Positions 16,762-26,252 are shown, counted from the first letter of the stretch. The stretch: 64,000 nucleotides of DNA from CAVQBC01 sp963848415 (GCA_963848415.1 CAWKDN010000003.1:62001-126000); one strand, 5' to 3'. The notes: generated by a model not told the origin, from the sequence alone. A program made the numbers and translations.

Positions 16762-17531
16762 GCGGCGTCGCCCTCGCCCTGCACCAGTATCGCTACGACC
16801 AGCGCCAGTTCTGGCGCGAGCCGGCGTCGGTGTTCTTCACCGTCGTGCTGCCGCTGATCTTCCTCTTCCTCTTCGTCTCGATCTTCGGCAACCGCTCGGT
16901 CGAGGTGGCCGGCAACGACATCAACTTCTCGACCTACTACCTGCCGGGGATCCTGGCTCTCTCGCTCGTCTCCGCAACCTTCGTCAACCTGACGATCTGG
17001 CTGACGATCGCGCGCGAGCGGGGCCAGCTCAAGCGCGTGCGGGCGACGCCGGTGCCGGCCTGGGTGATCATCGCCGGGCGCACGCTGACCGCCGTGGGCG
17101 TCGCGGCGGTGATGACGGTCATCCTCGTCGCCATCGGCGCGATCGGCTACGGCGTCGAGATCCCGACCACCACCCTGCCGGCCGCGCTGGTCGCCCTGGT
17201 GGTCGGCGTGCTCTCGCTCTCGGCGCTCGGCTTCGCCTTCGCCGCCGTCGTGCCGTCGGAGAACGCCGCGCCGCCGATGGCCAACGCGATCGTGCTGCCG
17301 CTGTACTTCATCTCGGGGATCTTCATCCCGACCGACCAGACGCCGGACTGGATGGACACCGTCGCGGGCGTCTTCCCGGTCAAGCCGCTCTTCGAGGCGC
17401 TGCTGACCGCGTTCGACCCCAACACGTCCGGCGCCGGCTTCGACTGGGGCGCGCTCGCCGTCGTGGCCGCCTGGGGCGTGGCCGGTGCGCTGTTCGCGCT
17501 CACCCGCTTCCGCTGGACGCCGAAGCCGTGA
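16758..17531 (+). CDS. ABC-2 exporter permease
   Basis: The 257-residue membrane protein has six predicted helices, the first at FFTVVLPLIFLFLFVSIFG and the last at LAVVAAWGVAGALFAL. The arrangement and motifs (YLPGILALSLVSATFVNL; ERGQLKRVRATPV; NAIVLPLYFISGIFIP) are those of ABC2_membrane family permeases. It overlaps the ATPase gene upstream and the aidB gene downstream by 4 bp each, so all three are probably co-translated. Confidence 0.87.
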
Positions 17532-19117
17532 CGCGCACGATCGGCGGCCAGGTGGGCAACCAGTCGGTCCCGCTCGAGGACGTCGGCCTGCTCGACGCCG
17601 ATCCCGCGCTCGGCGAGGCGCTGGAGCGCGAGGGCGGCGGCTGGGCGCTCGACCGCGTGCGCGACTGCGGGCTCCTCGCCGGCTCGGCACAGGCGGCGGA
17701 GCACGCGCGGCGCTGCGAGCGCAACCTGCCGCGGCTGCAGACCCACGATCGCTTCGGCCGGCGCGTCGACCAGGTCGACTACGACCCGTCGTGGCACTGG
17801 CTGCTGCGCGGTGCGATCGAGCGCGAGATCCACAGCCTGCCGTGGCGCGAGCCGCGGCCGGGCGCGCACGTCGCCCGCGCGGCGCTCGAGCTGCTGTGGT
17901 CCCAGGCCGACGCCGGCGTGATGTGCCCGGTCTCGATGACCTTCTCCGCAGTGCCGGCGCTGCGCGCCGACCCGGCGCTCGCGGCCGCCTGGGAGCCCCG
18001 GCTGACGGCGCCCGACTACGACGCCGGCGCGCTGTGCGGGATGGCGATGACCGAGAAGCAGGGCGGCTCAGACGTGCGCGCCAACGTCACCGAGGCCGCG
18101 CCGGCCGGCGACGGCTGGTTCGCCCTCACCGGTCACAAGTGGTTCTGCTCGCACCCGGCGTGCGACGTCTTCCTCGTGCTCGCCCAGGCGCCCGCGGGCC
18201 TGTCGTGCTTCGTGCTCGAGCGCGGGCCCGGGATGGAGCTTCAGCGCCTGAAGGACAAGCTCGGCACGCGCTCGCTGGCCTCCGCCGAGATCGAGCTGGC
18301 CGGGGCGCCGGCCCGACTGCTGGGGGAGGAGGGCCGCGGGGTGGCCACGATCATCGAGATGGTCACCCACACGCGCCTGGACTGCGTCGTGGGCAGCGCG
18401 GCGAGCATGCGCAAGGGCATCGCCGAGGCGGTCTGGCACGCGCGCCAGCGCTCCGCCTTCGGCGCGCGGCTGGCCGAGCAGCCGCTGATGGTCAACGTGC
18501 TGGCCGACCTCGCGCTGGAGTCCGAGGCCGCGACCGCCTCCGCGCTGCGGCTCGCGCGCGCCTACGACGAGGGCGACGGCCCGTTCCGGCGGCTCGCGAC
18601 CGCCGTCCTGAAGTACTGGGTCTGCAAGCGCGCGACGGCGCACGCCGCGGAGGCGCTCGAGTGCCTGGGCGGCAACGGCTACGTGGAGGAGTCGCCGATG
18701 CCGCGGCTGCTGCGCGACGCCCCGCTGAACGGCATCTGGGAGGGCTCGGGCAACGTGATCAGCCTCGACGTCCTGCGCGCGCTGGGCCGCGAGCCCGAGG
18801 GCCTGCCCGCGCTGCTGGCCGAGTGCGAGCTCGCCCGCGGCGGTGACCCGCGGCTGGACGCCCACCTCGACGCGCTGCCGGCGTCGCTCGCCACGCTGAC
18901 CGGTGAGGACGGCGCCTGGCTGGCGCGGCGGGCGGTCGAGGACCTCGCGCTCGCGCTGCAGGCCTCGCTGCTGGTCCGCCACGCGCCCGCGGCGGTGGCC
19001 GACGGCTTCTGCGCCGGGCGCCTCGGGGCGGCGCGCGGGCGCGCGTTCGGCACGCTCCCGGCGGGCGTCGACGGCGCCGCGATCGTCGCCCGTGCACTGG
19101 TGGCGGAGCGCCCGTGA
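17528..19117 (+). CDS. aidB: AidB-like acyl-CoA dehydrogenase-family flavoprotein
   Basis: At 529 residues this matches AidB across its length, not the ~380-residue standard acyl-CoA dehydrogenases. Shared features include the N-terminal NQSVPLEDVGLLDADPAL segment, the core MTEKQGGSDV and GHKWFCSHP, LKDKLGTRS, TRLDCVVGSAASMR, and the LGGNGYVEES...IWEGSGNVISLDVLR region before a C-terminal DNA-contacting domain in E. coli AidB. AidB is an FAD protein induced during alkylation stress that binds DNA; its exact reaction is unsettled. GTG 17528 overlaps the permease stop. Its place inside a cell-wall cluster is unusual, as is a second alkylation-type gene 4 kb downstream. Confidence 0.87.
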   Translation: MTRTIGGQVGNQSVPLEDVGLLDADPALGEALEREGGGWALDRVRDCGLLAGSAQAAEHARRCERNLPRLQTHDRFGRRVDQVDYDPSWHWLLRGAIEREIHSLPWREPRPGAHVARAALELLWSQADAGVMCPVSMTFSAVPALRADPALAAAWEPRLTAPDYDAGALCGMAMTEKQGGSDVRANVTEAAPAGDGWFALTGHKWFCSHPACDVFLVLAQAPAGLSCFVLERGPGMELQRLKDKLGTRSLASAEIELAGAPARLLGEEGRGVATIIEMVTHTRLDCVVGSAASMRKGIAEAVWHARQRSAFGARLAEQPLMVNVLADLALESEAATASALRLARAYDEGDGPFRRLATAVLKYWVCKRATAHAAEALECLGGNGYVEESPMPRLLRDAPLNGIWEGSGNVISLDVLRALGREPEGLPALLAECELARGGDPRLDAHLDALPASLATLTGEDGAWLARRAVEDLALALQASLLVRHAPAAVADGFCAGRLGAARGRAFGTLPAGVDGAAIVARALVAERP

Positions 19118-19134
19118 GCCGCCTGGGCCGGGGC

Positions 19135-19140
19135 TAGACT
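19135..19140 (+). promoter_or_regulatory. -10-like TAGACT before murE
   Basis: TAGACT ends 7 nt before ATG 19148, so transcription would start at the ATG. No Shine-Dalgarno. Likely leaderless promoter restarting the cell-wall genes after the insertion. Confidence 0.5.
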
Positions 19141-19147
19141 GCCGCCG

Positions 19148-20575
19148 ATGCTCCTGCGCGACCTGCTCGGCGAGGGCGCCGGGGACGTGGCGATCACGAG
19201 CCTGGCCTACGACAACCGCAGCGTGTCACCGGGCGCGCTGTTCTTCTGCGTGCCCGGCTTCACCCGCGACGGCCACGACTTCGCGCCCGACGCGGTGCAA
19301 CGCGGCGCGGCCGCCCTGGTGGTGCGCCGCCCGCTCGGCCTCGGCGTGCCCGAGGTGGTCGTCGACGACGTCCGTGCGGCCATGGCGCGCGCCGCGGCCG
19401 CCTTCTCCGGCGATCCGACCGCCCGCCTGCCGGTCGTCGGCATCACCGGCACGAACGGCAAGACCACCACCGCCTTCCTGGTGCGCTCGGTGCTCGAGGC
19501 GGCCGGGCGGCCGTGCGGGCTGCTGGGCACCGTGAAGTCCGTGGTGGCGGGCGAGGAGCGGGCCGTCGAGCGCACGACGCCCGAGGCGATCGACCTGCAG
19601 CGGACCTTCGCCGAGATGCTGGCGGGCGGCGATCGGGCGTGCGCCATGGAGGTCTCCTCCCACGCGCTCGAGCTGCGCCGCGCCGACGGCATCCACTTCG
19701 CGGCGGCCGTGTTCACCAACCTCACGCAGGACCACCTCGACTTCCATCCCGACATGGAGGCCTACTTCGCCGCCAAGCGGCTGCTGTTCGTGGCCGCCGG
19801 GGTCGGCGTGCGGATCGCCAACCTCGACGACCCCGCCGGCCGGCGCTTGGCCGAGGAGTTCGGCGGTACGGTCGGCTTCGGGATCGACGCGGCGGACGCG
19901 GTCTACCGCGCCGTCGACGTGCGCGGCGGCATGGCCGGCTCCTCGTTCGTCGTCCGCTCGCCCGACGGCGAGACCGCGTGCGAGTTGCCGCTGCCGGGGC
20001 GCTTCAACGTGCTCAACGCCCTGGGGGCGTGGGCGGCCGCGCGGGCGCTGGGGGTCGCGCCCGCCGACGTCGCCGCCGGGCTGCGCGACGCCGCGCGCGT
20101 GCCGGGCCGCTTCGAGCCGGTCGACGAGGGCCAGCCGTTCGCCGTGCTCGTCGACTACGCGCACACGCCGGACTCGCTGGAGAACGTCCTGGTGGCCGCG
20201 CAGGAGCTCGCGGAGGGCCGCGTGATCGTCGTCTTCGGCGCCGGCGGCGACCGCGACCGCGGCAAGCGCCCGCTGATGGGGGAGATCGCCACCCGGCTCG
20301 CGGACGTGGCGCTCGCGACCTCGGACAACCCGCGCTCGGAGGACCCCGAGGCGATCCTCGACGCCATCGCCGCAGGCGCCGGGCCGCGGCTGGAGCGCGA
20401 GGTCGACCGGCGGCGGGCGATCGCCCAGGCGGTCGATCAGGCGCGCCCGGGCGACGTCGTGGTGATCGCGGGCAAGGGCCACGAGCAGGGTCAGGAGTTC
20501 GCGGAGGGGCGCAAGCTGCCCTTCGACGACGTCGCCGTGGCCCGCGACGCCCTGCGGGCGCTGGCCACGGCATGA
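19148..20575 (+). CDS. murE: UDP-MurNAc-tripeptide synthetase (MurE)
   Basis: The 475-residue cytoplasmic ATP-dependent ligase adds the third residue to UDP-MurNAc-L-Ala-D-Glu. P-loop GTNGKTTT (~residue 100), the central FTNLTQDHLDFH and EVSSHAL, VDYAHTPDSL, and GKGHEQGQEF are seen. The DNPRSEDP motif (~392) is the form that recognises meso-diaminopimelate, so the wall is predicted to be meso-DAP type. It overlaps murF by 4 bp. Confidence 0.94.
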   Translation: MLLRDLLGEGAGDVAITSLAYDNRSVSPGALFFCVPGFTRDGHDFAPDAVQRGAAALVVRRPLGLGVPEVVVDDVRAAMARAAAAFSGDPTARLPVVGITGTNGKTTTAFLVRSVLEAAGRPCGLLGTVKSVVAGEERAVERTTPEAIDLQRTFAEMLAGGDRACAMEVSSHALELRRADGIHFAAAVFTNLTQDHLDFHPDMEAYFAAKRLLFVAAGVGVRIANLDDPAGRRLAEEFGGTVGFGIDAADAVYRAVDVRGGMAGSSFVVRSPDGETACELPLPGRFNVLNALGAWAAARALGVAPADVAAGLRDAARVPGRFEPVDEGQPFAVLVDYAHTPDSLENVLVAAQELAEGRVIVVFGAGGDRDRGKRPLMGEIATRLADVALATSDNPRSEDPEAILDAIAAGAGPRLEREVDRRRAIAQAVDQARPGDVVVIAGKGHEQGQEFAEGRKLPFDDVAVARDALRALATA

Positions 20576-21981
20576 TCGGCTGGACTGCCGAGCAGGTCGC
20601 CGCGGCGGCGGGGGCCGAGCTGGTGCGCCCGCCCGCCGGGCCGGGCGGCCCGGCGCGGGCGGTGATCGACTCCCGCGCCGCCGGCCCCGGAGATCTGTTC
20701 GCCGGCCTGCGCGGGGAGCGGGCCGACGGCGGCGCCTTCGCGGGCGCGGCGCTGGCGGGCGGGGCGTGGGGCGCGCTGCTGGGGCCGGGGCACGAGCCGT
20801 CCGGAGGCGAGGGCGCCGTGCTGGTCGCCGAGGATCCGCTGGCGGCGCTGCAGCGCCTGGCGCGCGCCTGGCGGCGCGAGCTCGCCGCCGACGTGGTGGC
20901 GGTCACCGGCTCGGTCGGCAAGACCTCGACCAAGGACCTGATCGCCGCGATGATCGCGCCCCGGCGCGCGGTGGCCGCCAGCCGGGCGAACTTCAACACG
21001 GAGATCGGGCTCCCGCTCGAGCTGCTGGCCGCGCCGGCCGGGACCGAGGTCGTCGTGCTCGAGCTGGCGATGCGCGGCTTCGGCCAGATCGCCGAGCTGG
21101 CGGCGATCTGCGAGCCCGACGTCGGCGTGATCACGAACGTCGGGCCGGTGCACCTCGAGCAGGTGGGCACGCTCGACGGCGTCGCCCGTGCCAAGGGCGA
21201 GCTGCTCGGAGGGCTGCGCGAGGGCGGGGAGGCGATCCTCCCGGCCGGGGAGTCGCGGCTGGACCGGTGGCTGGCGCCCGGGTCGGCCGTCACGCGCTTC
21301 GGCGCGGGCGGCGACGTCGACTGGGCCGGCGACGGGGTGGTGGTCGCCCGCGGGGAGCGCCTCGCGCTCGAGCTGCCCTCCTCGGCCCGCCACCACCGCC
21401 TCAACGCGCTCGCGGCGGTCGCCGCCGCGCTCGCGGTGGGCGTCCGGCCCGGCGGCCGGGTGGACGTCCGCGCCGCCGCCCTGCGCGGCGAGCGGATCGA
21501 GCTCGGCCTCGGCGCCACGGTGATCAACGACTGCTACAACGCCAGCCCGCTGGCGATGGCCGCCGCGCTGGAGGAGCTCGCCGGCCGGCCGGGGGCGGGA
21601 CGCCGGCTGGCCGTGCTCGGCGACATGCTCGAGCTGGGCGCGGAGGAGCGCGCCTACCACCGCGCCGCCGGCGAGCAGGCGGCGGCCGCGGGGGTGGAGG
21701 TGCTCGTGGCGGTCGGCCGGCTGGCGGACGAGCTCCTGGCGGGCTACGGCGACGCCGGCGAGCGCCACGCGGTGCCCGACGCCGCCGCCGCGGCCACGCT
21801 GACCGGTGAGCTCATCCGGCCCGGCGACGTGGTGCTGGTCAAGGGCTCGCGCGGCGTCGGGCTCGAGGTCGTCGCCGAGGCGCTGGTGGCGGCCGAGGCG
21901 CCCGGCGCGGGGCGCGGCGCGGCCCGCTCCGGCGCCACCGGCGGCGCGCCCTCGTCCCACCCCCCGGGGGCGGTGCGCTGA
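20572..21981 (+). CDS. murF: UDP-MurNAc-tripeptide-D-Ala-D-Ala ligase
   Basis: A 469-residue Mur ligase that adds D-Ala-D-Ala to complete the pentapeptide. The N-terminal domain shows VIDSRAAGPGDLFAGL; the ATP site is VTGSVGKTSTKDL (~110-122), followed by NFNTEIGLPL, ITNVGPVHLEQ, NDCYNASPLAM and LGDMLELG. A poorly conserved, Ala/Gly/Pro-rich tail of about 25 residues follows the last domain. Start ATG 20572 overlaps murE; the stop shares one base with the mraY ATG. Confidence 0.93.
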   Translation: MIGWTAEQVAAAAGAELVRPPAGPGGPARAVIDSRAAGPGDLFAGLRGERADGGAFAGAALAGGAWGALLGPGHEPSGGEGAVLVAEDPLAALQRLARAWRRELAADVVAVTGSVGKTSTKDLIAAMIAPRRAVAASRANFNTEIGLPLELLAAPAGTEVVVLELAMRGFGQIAELAAICEPDVGVITNVGPVHLEQVGTLDGVARAKGELLGGLREGGEAILPAGESRLDRWLAPGSAVTRFGAGGDVDWAGDGVVVARGERLALELPSSARHHRLNALAAVAAALAVGVRPGGRVDVRAAALRGERIELGLGATVINDCYNASPLAMAAALEELAGRPGAGRRLAVLGDMLELGAEERAYHRAAGEQAAAAGVEVLVAVGRLADELLAGYGDAGERHAVPDAAAAATLTGELIRPGDVVLVKGSRGVGLEVVAEALVAAEAPGAGRGAARSGATGGAPSSHPPGAVR

Positions 21982-22946
21982 TGGGCGAGGTGCTGATCGC
22001 GGCCACCGCCTCGCTGCTCATCTGCGTCTTCCTCTCGCCGAAGTTCATCTCGTTCCTGCGCACGCGCGAGTTCGGGCAGCACATCCGCGAGGAGGGGCCG
22101 CAGGAGCACCACGCCAAGGCGGGCACGCCGACGATGGGCGGGATCATCATCTTCACCGCGATCGCGGTGCCGTTCCTGCTGCTCACCGACCTCGACCCGC
22201 GCGCGATCGGGGTCTTCGGCGTCGCGCTGGCCTGTGCGCTGCTCGGCTTCGCGGACGACTACACGAAGATCATCCGCCGCCGCTCGCTCGGCCTGCGGGC
22301 CCGGACGAAGCTCTTCATGACGGTGCTGATCGCGATCGGGCTGTGGCTGGCGGCGACCGAGTGGGCTGCCCTGCCCGACACCGTCAACCTGCGCATCATC
22401 GACGCCCAGATCGACCTCGGCTACCTCTATCCCGTCTTCATCTACCTGGTGCTGGCGGGCACCACCTCGGCGGTCAACCTGACCGACGGGCTGGACGGGC
22501 TCGCGGCCGGTTGCGCGGCGATCACGCTGCTCTCCTACATCGCGATCACCTACACGACCCGCCAGACCGACCTCGCGCTGGTGGCGGGCTGCCTGGTCGG
22601 GGCGAGCGTCGGCTTCCTGTGGTTCAACTCCTTCCCGGCCTCGATCTTCATGGGGGACACGGGGTCGCTGGGCCTTGGCGGGGCGATCGCCGCGATGGCG
22701 GTCATGACCAAGACCGAGGTGCTGTTGATCGTCCTGGGCGGGATCTTCGTCGTCGAGGCGCTGTCCGTGCTGGTGCAGGTCTTCTCCTTCCAGACCTTCC
22801 GCAAGCGGGTGTTCCTGATGGCGCCGATCCACCACCACTTCGAGCTCAAGGCGTGGTCGGAGACCAAGATCATCCTGCGCTTCTGGATCGTGGCGGCAGT
22901 CTTCAGCGCGATCGGCTTCACGCTCTACCAGCAGTCGGTGACCTGA
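21981..22946 (+). CDS. mraY: Phospho-MurNAc-pentapeptide transferase
   Basis: The 321-residue integral membrane enzyme transfers phospho-MurNAc-pentapeptide to undecaprenyl phosphate, making lipid I. About ten hydrophobic helices alternate with the family's catalytic loops: GTPTMGG, GFADDYTKI (Asp-Asp pair), NLTDGLDGLA, MGDTGSLGLGG and APIHHHFE. The order murF-mraY is canonical. After it come 141 non-coding bases and then an unrelated MGMT-like gene before murD. Confidence 0.95.
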   Translation: MGEVLIAATASLLICVFLSPKFISFLRTREFGQHIREEGPQEHHAKAGTPTMGGIIIFTAIAVPFLLLTDLDPRAIGVFGVALACALLGFADDYTKIIRRRSLGLRARTKLFMTVLIAIGLWLAATEWAALPDTVNLRIIDAQIDLGYLYPVFIYLVLAGTTSAVNLTDGLDGLAAGCAAITLLSYIAITYTTRQTDLALVAGCLVGASVGFLWFNSFPASIFMGDTGSLGLGGAIAAMAVMTKTEVLLIVLGGIFVVEALSVLVQVFSFQTFRKRVFLMAPIHHHFELKAWSETKIILRFWIVAAVFSAIGFTLYQQSVT

Positions 22947-23040
22947 CCGGTCTGTGACGGCTGCGGCGCTGTCCGTGCCGTGACCGTGCCGATTGTGTGC
23001 CAATCCCCGCGCGCCCGGGGGTGATCGCGCCCGGCGGCCG

Positions 23041-23046
23041 TAGCGT
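23041..23046 (+). promoter_or_regulatory. -10-like TAGCGT before the MGMT-like gene
   Basis: TAGCGT ends 8 nt before ATG 23055. A transcript starting near 23053 could be read leaderless from 23055 or from ATG 23088 with the AGGAGG at 23075-23080. Confidence 0.45.
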
Positions 23047-23087
23047 CGGGCGCCATGGCCCAGAGCGAACAGACAGGAGGAGCCGCC

Positions 23088-23462
23088 ATGGACCTCGACC
23101 GGCTGCGCGAGATCGTCGCCGCGATCCCACCCGGCGCCTGGATGAGCTACGGCGACGTCGCCCGCGCCGCGGGCGGCAGCGACCGGCAGGCACGAACCCT
23201 CAACCAGCGCTTCATCCGCGAGTGCACACCCGGCGCCCACCGGGTGCTCAAGGCCGACGGCAGCGTCGCCCCGACGGCGCTCGGCGACGGCGCCACGGTC
23301 CGGCGACAGCTGGAGGCCGAGGGCGTCGAGTTCGACGGCGGCCGCGTGAGCCAGGCGGCGCGGCTCCATCCGCCTCCGGCCGGCGACGCGGCCGAGGGCG
23401 GTGACGCGACGCAGGAGGCCGGCGGGAAGCGCGACGACGCCGCGTCGGCGCCGGCCGCCTGA
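23088..23462 (+). CDS. MGMT-family alkyltransferase-like protein (no active-site Cys)
   Basis: The 124-residue protein matches the DNA-binding domain of O6-alkylguanine-DNA alkyltransferases: LREIVAAIPPGAWMSYGDVA (helix-turn-helix start) and a segment that aligns with the PCHR active-site loop. That loop reads GAHRVLKADG, so the alkyl-accepting Cys is Ala, as in alkyltransferase-like (ATL) proteins, which flag O6-alkylguanine for nucleotide excision repair. A poorly conserved Ala/Gly-rich tail (~35 residues) follows. The strong AGGAGG 7 nt before ATG 23088 decides the start; in-frame ATG 23055 is the alternative. It lies between mraY and murD. Confidence 0.75.
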   Translation: MDLDRLREIVAAIPPGAWMSYGDVARAAGGSDRQARTLNQRFIRECTPGAHRVLKADGSVAPTALGDGATVRRQLEAEGVEFDGGRVSQAARLHPPPAGDAAEGGDATQEAGGKRDDAASAPAA

Positions 23463-23543
23463 GGCCCGCACCGGCCGCCCGACGTGCCGCACCGCCCTAT
23501 GAACTCAGGCGCCGGCCGCGTGACGCCCGCAGCGTCCGTTTCA

Positions 23544-24884
23544 ATGCCAGGGGTGATCGCCCGCCCGCCGCTGCCCGAGCCGCCGTACCTCGTCGTCGGC
23601 CTGGCCCGGTCGGGCGTCGCTGCCGCGCGGGCGCTGCGCGCGCTCGGACTGCCGGTGGTCGGCTGCGACGCCGGCGAGCCCGGCGAGGCGGTGCGGGCGG
23701 AGCTGGCCGCGCTCGGCGTCGAGGTCGTCGCGCCGGCCGAGGGGGTGGAGCTGGTGGCCGCGGCCCGCACGCTGGTCAAGAGCCCCGGGGTGCCGCAGGA
23801 GGCGCCGGTGGTCCGGGCCGCCCGGGCCGCCGGGCGCACCGTCCTCGGCGAGCTCGAGCTGGCCTGGCGGCTCGTGCCCAACGAGTTCCTCGCGGTCACG
23901 GGCTCCAACGGCAAGACGACGACCGTCGAGCTGATCGGCCACGTCCACCGCGAGGCAGGGCTGCCGGTCGCGGTGGCCGGCAACGTCGGGACGGCGCTCG
24001 CCTCGCTGGCCGGGGAGGTCGGCCCGGCGGCGACCGTCGTGTGCGAGGCCTCCTCCTTCCAGCTCGAGGACACCCTCGCCTTCGCGCCGGAGGTCGCGGT
24101 GCTGCTCAACCTCACCGAGGACCACCTCGACCGCCACGGCACGCTGGAGGCCTATCGCGACGCCAAGCTGCAGATCTTCGCCCGCCAGCCGAACGAGGCG
24201 GTCGCCGTCGCGCCGCTCGGCCTGGGCATCGAGGACCTCGGCGGCTGTGCGCGGCGGGTCTGCTTCGGCGCCGGGCCCGGCGCCGAGCTCGCCGTCCGGG
24301 CCGGGCAGCTGTGGTGGGACGAGCAGCCGCTGATGGCCGTCGAGGAGCTGCGGCTGCGCGGCGCCCACAACGTCGAGAACGCGATGGCGGCGGCCGCGGC
24401 CTGCCTGGCGCGCGGCGTGGCGGCCGACGCGGTGCGGGCCGGCCTGCGGACCTTCGCCGGCGTGCCCCACCGGCTCGAGGAGGTGGGCGAGCGCGGCGGC
24501 GTGCTCTACGTGAACGACTCCAAGGCCACCAACGTCGCCTCGGCGCTGGTCGGGATCGGCTCGTTCGCGAGCGGGGTGCACGTGATCCTCGGCGGCCGCG
24601 GCAAGGGCGGCGACTACGCACCGCTCGCGCCGGCGCTGGCCGAGCGCGCCGTCGCGGGCTACCTGATCGGGGAGACCGCGGCCGAGCTGCGCCGCGCGCT
24701 CGAGCCGGCCGGCGTCCCCCTCTGCGACGCCGAGCGCCTCGAGCCGGCCGTCGCGCTCGCGGCCGCCGCCGCCCGCCCGGGCGAGGTCGTGCTGCTCTCC
24801 CCGGCGTGCACGTCCTTCGACCAGTACGGCTCCTTCGAGGAGCGCGGGGCGCACTTCCGGGCGCTGGTCGACGCGCTGGGGTGA
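23544..24884 (+). CDS. murD: UDP-MurNAc-L-Ala-D-Glu ligase
   Basis: The 446-residue Mur ligase adds D-Glu to UDP-MurNAc-L-Ala. The N-terminal Rossmann part has VVGLARSGVAAARAL, the ATP loop VTGSNGKTTTVEL (~118-130), EASSFQLED, LLNLTEDHLDRHG, NDSKATN and LSPACTSFDQYGSFEERG. The start is uncertain: ATG 23544 leaves about ten residues before the first strand; GTG 23553 and in-frame starts upstream (GTG 23520, ATG 23499, GTG 23484) are possible, none with a clear Shine-Dalgarno. Confidence 0.92.
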   Translation: MPGVIARPPLPEPPYLVVGLARSGVAAARALRALGLPVVGCDAGEPGEAVRAELAALGVEVVAPAEGVELVAAARTLVKSPGVPQEAPVVRAARAAGRTVLGELELAWRLVPNEFLAVTGSNGKTTTVELIGHVHREAGLPVAVAGNVGTALASLAGEVGPAATVVCEASSFQLEDTLAFAPEVAVLLNLTEDHLDRHGTLEAYRDAKLQIFARQPNEAVAVAPLGLGIEDLGGCARRVCFGAGPGAELAVRAGQLWWDEQPLMAVEELRLRGAHNVENAMAAAAACLARGVAADAVRAGLRTFAGVPHRLEEVGERGGVLYVNDSKATNVASALVGIGSFASGVHVILGGRGKGGDYAPLAPALAERAVAGYLIGETAAELRRALEPAGVPLCDAERLEPAVALAAAAARPGEVVLLSPACTSFDQYGSFEERGAHFRALVDALG

Positions 24885-25004
24885 CGCGCGCTGGGCGCGG
24901 CTCAGGGGCGACCGCGCGGGCGCCGCCGGACGCAGCAGGGCCACGCCCGGCGGCCGCGGGCCGGGCCGGGAGGCGTCCGACCGGGGGTGTCGAATGTCCG
25001 CCTG

Positions 25005-26252
25005 ATGGCCAGCCAGAAGCAGCAGCCGCTCGAGCACCGCCTGCTGCTGACCGCCACCTTCTGCCTGCTGGCCGGCGGCGCGGTCATGGTCTACTCGGCG
25101 TCCTCGGCGCGCACGCTGCTCGAGGGCGAGGGGGACGGCACGGCCTTCCTGATCAAGTACCTCGCCTTCGGCGGCGTCGGGCTCGCGCTGATGCACCTGC
25201 TCTCGCGCCACGGCCTGGCCTCGGTCCGGCGCTTCACGCCACTGATCCTCTTCGTGGCCTTTGTCCTGCTCGTGCTCGTGCTCGTGCCGGGGCTGGGGGT
25301 GAAGATCAACGGTGCGCGGCGCTGGCTGGGGGCCGGCCCGATGAGCTTCCAGCCCGCCGAGGTGATGAAGCTCGCGCTGATCCTGCACTCGGCGGCCGTG
25401 CTCTCGGCCCGGCCCAAGCTCGCGCGCAGCCTGCGGCTGGTGCTCGCGCCGATCATCGGCGTGGCGGGCTGCGCGGTGCTGCTGATCCTCGCCCAGCCCG
25501 ACCTCGGCACCGCGCTGGTGATCTGCTTCACGATGGGGGCGATGCTGGTGGCGGCGGGGCTGCCGCTGCGCCAGCTCGGACTGCTCGCCGCCGTGGGGGC
25601 GGTGCTCGTCCTGCTCTTCGCGCTCATCGAGCCCTACCGGCGGGCGCGGCTGACGGCATTCCTGAACCCGTGGGCCGACGCGGGCGCGACCGGCTTTCAG
25701 TCCGTCCAGGGTCAGATCGCGATCGGCTCGGGCGGCCTGTTCGGCGTCGGGCCGGGCCAGTCGGTGCAGAAGATCTTCTACCTGCCCGAGGCCCACACCG
25801 ACTTCATCCTCGCGATCATCGGCGAGGAGCTCGGGCTGGCCGGGATCTGCGTGCTGCTGTTCCTCTACGGCATGATCGGGTACGCCGGGCTGCGCACCGC
25901 CAAGGCTGCCAAGGGCGCCTACGCCAAGCTGCTGGCGGCGGGGCTGACGTCGCTGATCCTGTGCCAGGCGCTCCTGAACACCTACGCCGTGCTCGGCCTC
26001 GCCCCGCTGACCGGGGTGCCGCTGCCGTTCATCTCCTCGGGCTCGACGTCGCTGATCGTGCTGCTGTGCTCGATGGGGCTGCTGCTCAACGTGGCCCGCG
26101 GGGGCTCGGTGCACGTGCAGGCGGTGCGCGAGCCCAAGCGAAGGCCGCGGCGTGACGCTGCAGGCGCCTCCGGCGCGGATCGTGATCGCCGCGGGCGGGA
26201 CGGCGGGGCACGTCGTGCCGGCGCTCGCGGTCGCCGACGCGCTGCGGGCTGA
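25005..26252 (+). CDS. ftsW: SEDS lipid II polymerase (FtsW), likely frameshifted near the end
   Basis: A SEDS-family protein with about ten membrane helices that polymerises septal glycan with FtsI. Seen: YSASSA after helix 1, NGARRWLGAGPMSFQPAE, ILAQPDLGTAL, ATGFQSVQGQIAIGSGGLFG, LPEAHTDFILAIIGEELG and the terminal GVPLPFISSGSTSLI. As read, the frame runs 101 bp into murG and ends in an Arg/Gly tail with GC3 near 60%. A one-base shift near 26133-26140 would end the protein at TGA 26153-26155, overlapping the murG GTG by 4 bp like other pairs here. The true end is therefore probably 26155. ATG 25005 is preferred to GTG 24987. Confidence 0.87.
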   Translation: MASQKQQPLEHRLLLTATFCLLAGGAVMVYSASSARTLLEGEGDGTAFLIKYLAFGGVGLALMHLLSRHGLASVRRFTPLILFVAFVLLVLVLVPGLGVKINGARRWLGAGPMSFQPAEVMKLALILHSAAVLSARPKLARSLRLVLAPIIGVAGCAVLLILAQPDLGTALVICFTMGAMLVAAGLPLRQLGLLAAVGAVLVLLFALIEPYRRARLTAFLNPWADAGATGFQSVQGQIAIGSGGLFGVGPGQSVQKIFYLPEAHTDFILAIIGEELGLAGICVLLFLYGMIGYAGLRTAKAAKGAYAKLLAAGLTSLILCQALLNTYAVLGLAPLTGVPLPFISSGSTSLIVLLCSMGLLLNVARGGSVHVQAVREPKRRPRRDAAGASGADRDRRGRDGGARRAGARGRRRAAG

